From the NCBI RefSeq assembly GCF_003261055.1, contig NZ_CP030073.1:2914001-2978000 (forward strand): a stretch of 64,000 bases of DNA, written 5' to 3'. The notes beneath the pieces were generated by a model. The model made no database searches, had not been told where the DNA came from, and saw only the letters and a list, made by a program, of their open reading frames with translations. Source of the stretch: Streptomyces cadmiisoli. Its GTDB lineage: Bacteria; Actinomycetota; Actinomycetes; Streptomycetales; Streptomycetaceae. A program made the position numbers and the translations under genes. Shown piece after piece: positions 59,801-64,000 of this stretch; the first letter of the stretch is position 1; every line of letters begins with the position of its first letter.

Positions 59801-59902
59801 ACCGCGTACGAGGACGCCGAGGACGGGGACGACGAGGCCCGGGCGCGGCGGGCGGAGGCCGAGCAGCTGCTGCGGGTGGCGAGGGAACAGGAGGATCGCT
59901 GA
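56834..59902 (+). CDS. Large tetratricopeptide-repeat-type protein partnered with HSP90
   Basis: This 1,022-residue cytoplasmic helical-repeat protein starts at ATG 56834, with GGAGG about 8 nt upstream, overlapping the HSP90 stop (ATGA). It is coupled to it and almost certainly works with it. TPR-like helices recur, for example ERAVRSAEFSVAAHTGDLD, LELLAERPAYFTDTG, AEAVHAVAEPYDRVLGLYAE, and later LERALKAALEHGG-like and CAEAAEVLESALLDL. A Pro/Ala/Glu-rich disordered linker (about 535-575) divides two repeat blocks. There is no enzymatic motif, signal peptide or membrane segment. Hsp90-TPR pairing is usual for eukaryotic co-chaperones; the bacterial function is unknown. Confidence 0.88.
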   Translation: MNRITDFDTLRRAMADNAEQPEGPARNARAEQLLAEAEKLNVPLAVIEALGHQLKVYNYSSEKDKMFVPFARLLRMWDERPGDFDEYETHSLHWVFKWMSAGMLDQPHIPLAAIEKWLGEMEHRYRLAGHSERAVRSAEFSVAAHTGDLDRAERAYAAWLTADRDSMADCHACELHGQGWWQTQRGADAEALDLWAPVLDSEFTCAHEPHTVLAASLAPLLRLGRLDEARAHHLRGFRLVRPMESMRAAYADHVEFCALSGNEARGLELLAERPAYFTDTGHPRSRLEFMCVVTLLMDRLTELGLGGRQVPGPAGRVWTARELAAHARAEALGLAARFDQRNGTPYVSERARARMERRPLVDRLPLGIRAERLPRTVRPAQPVPAAPVAAPPAGGADAPGLAALLAEARRLSDGLEPNAVEAWAAVSRASEGVELDPRARAEIADHRAMDLGPEGAELFERAAELYAEADDPGEALAARTRAAYVRALGGQVAEAVHAVAEPYDRVLGLYAEGTTGVRQTASVLMGRARILMRRVQDADDAAQGPESGAAPAEQAAPHGAPDGTEPDHDAPETGGPASGAGRDTVLAEAGAAAREVLALVEGHAGDDVRLASRAAEARAMLAELAVHHGDLEAAAELFARASGAYVDAGLPWFAVEYEARLAGLAHHLGDTAEAERALKAALEHGGPQLEATGRAQLHLQLAEVLGTRDLSAEAAEHALEAAHWADEAGGGPTFGAWARHLLGGFLLRQGRCAEAAEVLESALLDLTVETHGDGAIVQTQWWLGDCLSELGEHRASAERRLQAAEIARHWPEQHDHATLAHLAAESLGHAGLPAEADRAYARAGDLWRSLGNVHGLVRSLRGRAWLALGAEDSADTARELMTLALRECESALNAASDEETRQRLTAELGHTHRQFGDLLARSSAEDAGDGSIQAAFAEALSEVAEAVEVFATLGYEAVHSRTGAELAAGWLASDLGRSAEAAARARAVLTAYEDAEDGDDEARARRAEAEQLLRVAREQEDR

Positions 59903-59905
59903 GCG

Positions 59906-59925
59906 CGCGCCCCGGCCGGGGCGCG
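59906..59925. terminator. Hairpin between TPR gene and DhaL-like gene
   Basis: A CGCGCCCC-GGCC-GGGGCGCG palindrome (8-bp stem, 4-nt loop) lies 3 bp after the TPR stop and 19 bp from the stop of the convergent gene. It is suitable to end both transcripts, with no T-run. Confidence 0.6.
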
Positions 59926-59944
59926 GGGCGTGGGGTTCCTCGGG

Positions 59945-61654
59945 CTACTCCACCCCGATGAGCAGCACGGCGCCCTGCCGTCCGCCCCGGTAGACCACCG
60001 TGTCGACGGCGAGGTACGCCTCCCGCACCCGGACCTCGAGTCGCTCCGCGACGGAGTCGGGCGCCTCGTCCCCGAGCACGATGGTGACCAGCTCCCCGCC
60101 GGCCGAGAGCATCCGGTCGAGGACGGACTCGGCGGTGGCGAGGACGTCCGCCCCGATCACGGCGACATCCCCGTCGATGAGTCCGAGGACGTCACCGGCC
60201 TGGCAGATGCCGGCCATGGTCCAGGACTGGCACTCGGCGACGGCGACCTCGCCGTAGCGGGTCGCGCCGGCCGCCGACGTCATCGACACCACGTCCTCGT
60301 CGAAGCGGCGCTCCGGCTCGTGCACCGCCAGCGCGGCGATGCCCTGGACCGCTGAACGCGTGGGGATGAGGGCCACCCGGATGCCCTCCGCGCGGGCCTG
60401 TTCGGCCGCCGCGGCCGCGGTGTGGCGCAGGTCGGCGTCGTTGGGCAGCAGGACCACCTCGCGCGCGTGCGCCCGCCGCAGGGCCTCGACCAGTTCCCCG
60501 CTCGCGGGCGGCTCCCCGGGACGCGCGAGCACCGTCGTGGCGCCCGCCTCGGCGTACAGCCCGGCCAGGCCCTCGCCGGGCACCACGGCCACCACCGCGC
60601 GCTGGACCCGTTCGCGGGGCGTCCGCTGCCCGCCGGTGGTGTGCACGTCGTCGGCGCCGAAGTGCGTGATCCGGATCCGGTGCGGCCGTCCCGCCTCGAC
60701 GCCCGCCTCCACGGCGGCCCCGGCGTCGTCCACATGGACGTGGACGTTCCACAGCCCGTCGCCGCCGACGACGACCAGGGAGTCGCCGAGGGAGTCGAGC
60801 CGCGGCCGCAGCCGCGCGACCGCCGCGTCGTCGGCCTCCAGCAGATAGATCACCTCGTAGGCGGGACCGCCCTGCGGGACGCTCTCCGCGCACTCAGCGG
60901 TCTCGTCGGCGTCCGGGGCGCCCCCCGTCGCCGGCGCCGCGTCCGAGGGCACACGCGTGTGCCCGGGACCGGCGGACACCGCCACCGCGCCCGGCGCCTC
61001 CCCCGTGAACGTCTCCACCAGCGCGGCCAGCACCGCCACCAGTCCCCGGCCGCCGGCGTCGACCACCCCGGCGCGTTCGAGCACCGCCAGCTGCCCCGGG
61101 GTCGCGGCCAGCGCCGCGCGCGCCCCCTCGTAGGCGGCCCGCGCGACCGTGCCGCAGTCGCCCTCGGCGCCGTCGGCCGCCTCGGCCGCGGCGGAGGCGA
61201 CCGTCAGGACGGTGCCCTCCACCGGGTGGGCCACGGCCTGGCGCGCCGAGTCGGCCGCGCGTCGCAGCGCGAGCCGCAGCCCCCGCGCGTCGGTGTGACC
61301 GTCCTCACCGTCGGCGAGGACCTGCGCCATACCGCGCAGCAGCTGGGCGAGGATCGTGCCGGAGTTGCCCCGCGCCCCGATCAGCGCCCCGTGGGCCATC
61401 GCCCGGCTGACCTCGGCCAGCGAGGGCCCGTCGGTCTCCCGGGAGCCGATCTCGTGCCCGGCGAAGACCGCCTCCACGGCGGCGACCGCGGACTCGACGG
61501 TGAGATAGAGGTTGGTGCCGGTGTCCCCGTCGGCCACGGGATACACGTTGATCGCGTCGATCTCCTCCCGGGCACGTCCCAGTGCCTCCAGCGCGAGACC
61601 GCACCAGGTGCGCACCGCGAGACCATCGAAGAACGTCTGCGGCACCTGCGCCAC
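59945..61654 (-). CDS. DAK2/DhaL-domain FakA-like kinase
   Basis: This 569-residue protein is of the DhaL-YloV type; FakA of S. aureus phosphorylates fatty acids bound by FakB. The N-terminal DhaL domain has INVYPVADGDTGTNLYLT (Asp residues for Mg-ATP), GALIGARGNSGTILAQLLRG and VVDAGGRGLVAVLAAL. A linker (about 200-270) leads to the FakA C-terminal domain with HVHVDDAG and GAVLLIGVE at the end. GTG 61654 has AAGGAGG five bases upstream; an ATG at 61750 would add 32 residues without such a site. It is divergent from rpmB. Confidence 0.9.
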   Translation of the reverse strand: MAQVPQTFFDGLAVRTWCGLALEALGRAREEIDAINVYPVADGDTGTNLYLTVESAVAAVEAVFAGHEIGSRETDGPSLAEVSRAMAHGALIGARGNSGTILAQLLRGMAQVLADGEDGHTDARGLRLALRRAADSARQAVAHPVEGTVLTVASAAAEAADGAEGDCGTVARAAYEGARAALAATPGQLAVLERAGVVDAGGRGLVAVLAALVETFTGEAPGAVAVSAGPGHTRVPSDAAPATGGAPDADETAECAESVPQGGPAYEVIYLLEADDAAVARLRPRLDSLGDSLVVVGGDGLWNVHVHVDDAGAAVEAGVEAGRPHRIRITHFGADDVHTTGGQRTPRERVQRAVVAVVPGEGLAGLYAEAGATTVLARPGEPPASGELVEALRRAHAREVVLLPNDADLRHTAAAAAEQARAEGIRVALIPTRSAVQGIAALAVHEPERRFDEDVVSMTSAAGATRYGEVAVAECQSWTMAGICQAGDVLGLIDGDVAVIGADVLATAESVLDRMLSAGGELVTIVLGDEAPDSVAERLEVRVREAYLAVDTVVYRGGRQGAVLLIGVE

Positions 61655-61923
61655 CTGCGCCTCCTTGAGCTGCTGGACGTGGGAGGCAGCGTAGCCCCGG
61701 AGCCCGTGCCCTCCGGAAGAGGGCGGCGGCGTCGGCCCCCGAGCCGCCATGGTAATTTCGTTCTACGGACGCAGCCGTTGTATGCTGCTCCGGTTGCCCG
61801 ACCTCGTTCGGGCCTCCCCCTGGCTACGCCACTCAGATCGCGGATCTCTTCCGAGAGACCAAGATCCTGATCCCGGCCTGCCGGGATCAACCGTAAGTGC
61901 ATCTGAAGTCTTTGGAGTGACCC

Positions 61924-62109
61924 GTGGCTGCCAACTGCGACGTCTGCGGCAAGGGGCCGGGCTTCGGCAACAACATCTCGCACTCGCACCGCCGTACGTC
62001 CCGCCGCTGGAACCCGAACATCCAGCGTGTGCGTACCGTGGTCGGCGGGACGCCGAAGCGCGTGAACGCCTGCACCTCGTGCATCAAGGCCGGCAAGGTC
62101 TCGCGCTGA
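61924..62109 (+). CDS. rpmB: 50S ribosomal protein L28
   Basis: This 61-residue large-subunit protein starts at GTG 61924. It has [31 protein letters not shown] and [12 protein letters not shown]. Two CxxC pairs mark the zinc-binding paralogue type. It is monocistronic on the plus strand, followed by a clear terminator. Confidence 0.97.
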   Translation: MAANCDVCGKGPGFGNNISHSHRRTSRRWNPNIQRVRTVVGGTPKRVNACTSCIKAGKVSR

Positions 62110-62151
62110 CACACCGCTGCTAAGCGCGCGGCCACTGCTGGTTCGCTGCAG

Positions 62152-62183
62152 AGCCGGTCCACCTGAGGGTGGGCCGGCTTTTT
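62152..62183 (+). terminator. Rho-independent terminator after rpmB
   Basis: 12-bp arms (62152-62163 and 62168-62179, one G-U/T-G mismatch) have a TGAG loop and are followed by TTTTT. It lies 43 bp after the rpmB stop. It is the best canonical terminator in the window. Confidence 0.92.
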
Positions 62184-62271
62184 GCTGTGCCCGCCCGGAC
62201 CGTGGACCGGCTTCCTGCCGTGCGCGCCCGGCCCGCCGCCCATACGTCGGCGGAACCGGACGCGACAGACG

Positions 62272-63078
62272 TCAGACCGGGGGCGTGTCCCTGTTCAGGG
62301 CCCACCCGTGATCGACCGGGCCGATCCCCCCGCCGAGCGCGAAGCCGGCGGCGATCGCGCCGGTGACGTACTCCTTGGCCGCCGCCACCGCCTCCGGCAC
62401 CGACTGCCCCTTCGCCAGCTGCGACGCGATCGCGGAGGCGAGGGTGCAGCCCGTACCGTGCGTGTGCCGGTTGTCGTAGCGCGGTGCGCGCAGCCAGTGC
62501 TCCGCGGAGCCGTCGGTGAGCAGGTCCACGGCCTCGCCCGACAGGTGCCCGCCCTTGATCACGACCCACTGCGGCCCGTACGCCAGCACGGCAGCCGCGG
62601 CCCGGCGCAGGTCGGACTCCGATTCGACGCGCACTCCGGTCAATTGCGTGACCTCGTCGAGGTTCGGCGTCACCACGGTCGCGATCGGCAGCAGTTTCGT
62701 CCGGACCGAGTCCAGCGCGGAGGCCGCGAGCAGCGAGTCGCCGTGCTTGGAGACGCCCACCGGGTCGACGACCGCGGGCGCGTCCGTCCCGCCGAGCAAC
62801 TCGGCGACCGTCTCGACCAGTTCCGCCGAGGCCAGCATGCCGGTCTTCACCGCCTGCACGCCGATGTCGTCCACCACGCTGCGGTACTGGGCCCGCACCG
62901 CCTCCACGGGGAGCTCCCAGGCACCCTGCACGCCGAGGGAGTTCTGCGCGGTGACCGCGGTGATCACGCTCATGCCGTGCACACCGAGGGCGAGCATCGT
63001 CTTCAGGTCGGCCTGGATGCCCGCGCCCCCACCGGAGTCCGAGCCGGCCACGGTCAGCACCCTGGGCGGCGCGTTCAT
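62272..63078 (-). CDS. thiD: Hydroxymethylpyrimidine (phosphate) kinase ThiD
   Basis: It phosphorylates HMP and HMP-P for thiamine synthesis. The 268-residue ribokinase-fold protein has [60 protein letters not shown], and the anion hole/catalytic Asp region [16 protein letters not shown] 63078 overlaps the thiL stop (ATGA), so the two thiamine kinases are co-translated. Confidence 0.96.
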   Translation of the reverse strand: MNAPPRVLTVAGSDSGGGAGIQADLKTMLALGVHGMSVITAVTAQNSLGVQGAWELPVEAVRAQYRSVVDDIGVQAVKTGMLASAELVETVAELLGGTDAPAVVDPVGVSKHGDSLLAASALDSVRTKLLPIATVVTPNLDEVTQLTGVRVESESDLRRAAAAVLAYGPQWVVIKGGHLSGEAVDLLTDGSAEHWLRAPRYDNRHTHGTGCTLASAIASQLAKGQSVPEAVAAAKEYVTGAIAAGFALGGGIGPVDHGWALNRDTPPV

Positions 63079-64000
63079 GACTCGATGTCCCCGAAGTGGT
63101 CCCAGCCGCCCTTGCTGGTCCAGGGCGCCCCGTCCACGGTCACCTGCGGCAGCGCCGACGGGTTGAGCACCTCGCCGATCACCTTCCAGCGGGCGGGCAG
63201 TTTCACGTCCGGCGGGAACGTCGCGACGATCGCGTGGTCCTCTCCCCCGGTGAGCACCCACTGGAGCGGGTCCACCCCGACCGCCTGGCCGATGTCGTTC
63301 ATCTGCGAGGGCACGTCGATGGCGCCGGAGCGGATGTCGATCCGGACCTTGCTGGCCTCCGCGATGTGCCCGAGGTCGGCGATCAGTCCGTCGCTGACGT
63401 CGCACATCGCGGTGGCGCCGAGCGCCGCCGCGGCCGGACCGGCGTGGTAGGGCGGTTCGGGGCGCCGGTGCGCCTCGACGAAGGCGCGCGGCGAGCGGAA
63501 CCCGCGCGAGAGCACCGCGTACCCGGCGGCGGACCAGCCGAGCCAGCCGGTCACGGCGACCAGGTCACCGGGCCGCGCACCGGCCCGCGTCACCGGTTCC
63601 TGGTTGCGCAGATCGCCGAGCGCGGTGATCGACACCGTGATCGTGTCACCCCGTACGACATCGCCGCCGACCACGGAGGCGCCCGCGACCTGGCACTCGT
63701 CGCGCAGCCCGTCCATCAGCTCGGTCGGCCAGGTGACCGGGAGTTCGGCGGGGACGACCAGGCCGAGCAGCAGCGCGGTCGGGACGGCGCCCATGGCGGC
63801 GATGTCCGCGAGGTTCTGCGCCGCCGCCTTGCGGCCCACGTCGTACGCCGTGGACCAGTCCCGGCGGAAGTGCCGCCCCTCCAGCAGGATGTCGGTGCTG
63901 GCCACGACCCGCCGGTCGGGCGCGGCGACCACCGCGGCGTCGTCACCCGGTCCGACCCGCACCGCCGGGGTGGTGGTGAGACGGGAGGTGAGCTCCCTGA
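63075..64000 (-). CDS. thiL: Thiamine-monophosphate kinase ThiL (partial at right edge)
   Basis: It makes thiamine diphosphate from thiamine monophosphate and ATP. The 5' end lies beyond the window; at least 308 residues are seen. Motifs are [59 protein letters not shown] and [18 protein letters not shown]. The frame continues in the family manner ([16 protein letters not shown]) to base 64000, so it is truncated only by the window. Confidence 0.95.
   Translation of the reverse strand, partial: RELTSRLTTTPAVRVGPGDDAAVVAAPDRRVVASTDILLEGRHFRRDWSTAYDVGRKAAAQNLADIAAMGAVPTALLLGLVVPAELPVTWPTELMDGLRDECQVAGASVVGGDVVRGDTITVSITALGDLRNQEPVTRAGARPGDLVAVTGWLGWSAAGYAVLSRGFRSPRAFVEAHRRPEPPYHAGPAAAALGATAMCDVSDGLIADLGHIAEASKVRIDIRSGAIDVPSQMNDIGQAVGVDPLQWVLTGGEDHAIVATFPPDVKLPARWKVIGEVLNPSALPQVTVDGAPWTSKGGWDHFGDIES

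Noticed and set aside
62182..63450. Long plus-strand frames opposite thiD/thiL and many other core genes
   Set aside because: They are antisense shadows of well-recognised minus-strand genes, full of Arg/Pro/Gly/Ala, as expected at this GC content.

Overview
This is a high-GC actinobacterial chromosome segment, almost certainly Streptomyces. The evidence is strong G/C third-position bias, frequent GTG starts, the developmental sigma factor WhiG, the antibiotic-production regulator NsdA, and four tandem type I signal peptidases (the SipW/X/Y/Z cluster). Gene order from thiL to cdsA matches, from memory, the core S. coelicolor block SCO5562-SCO5628. Most of the window is therefore conserved housekeeping DNA, almost all of it on the minus strand.

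Layout, left to right. Positions 1-4.1 kb are accessory: the tail of an unknown CDS, a secreted Pro-rich protein with a 27-residue helical repeat, and a secreted double-LamG protein. Positions 4.3-9.0 kb hold cdsA-frr-pyrH-tsf-rpsB (transcribed right to left), followed by a small secreted M23-like protein. Positions 9.9-10.5 kb are a repeat-rich non-coding stretch. Positions 10.5-16.4 kb carry a TetR regulator, whiG, dprA, the ComM-like ATPase, yraN, a DUF2469 gene and a NUDIX gene. Positions 16.4-22.7 kb hold sipZ, sipY, sipX and sipW, then the translation group rplS-trmD-rimM-khpA-rpsP. Positions 22.9-28.3 kb carry a SprT-like protein, a type 3 prolyl-tRNA synthetase, a methyltransferase and ftsH. 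Positions 28.4-38.5 kb join protein targeting and nitrogen control: ffh, glnD-glnK-amtB with a GlnR-type box, nsdA, a primase/polymerase-like gene and ftsY. Positions 38.6-44.8 kb contain an LLM oxidoreductase, a 5'-truncated glucose permease lying directly against the smc stop codon, smc, and a 68-residue coiled-coil gene. Positions 45-54.8 kb contain an acylphosphatase, a CAP protein, an HxlR regulator, mutM, rnc, rpmF, a DUF177 gene, a DivIVA-like protein, coaD, rsmD and recG. Positions 54.9-59.9 kb are an apparent insertion: an HSP90-family ATPase translationally coupled to a 1,022-residue TPR protein. The window ends with a DhaL/FakA-like protein, rpmB, thiD and partial thiL.

Many minus-strand neighbours overlap by ATGA or TGATG (cdsA/frr, dprA/comM, trmD/rimM, coaD/rsmD, thiD/thiL), which shows translational coupling. 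Several strong hairpin terminators mark transcription-unit ends (1858, 4244, 6948, 8048, 28316, 37233, 44505, 48225, 62152).

The most unusual items are the HSP90-TPR gene pair, the truncated glucose permease, the 27-residue-repeat secreted protein, the 113-bp sipX/sipY overlap and the repeat array at 10361-10478. No CRISPR array, tRNA, rRNA, insertion sequence or prophage was seen.
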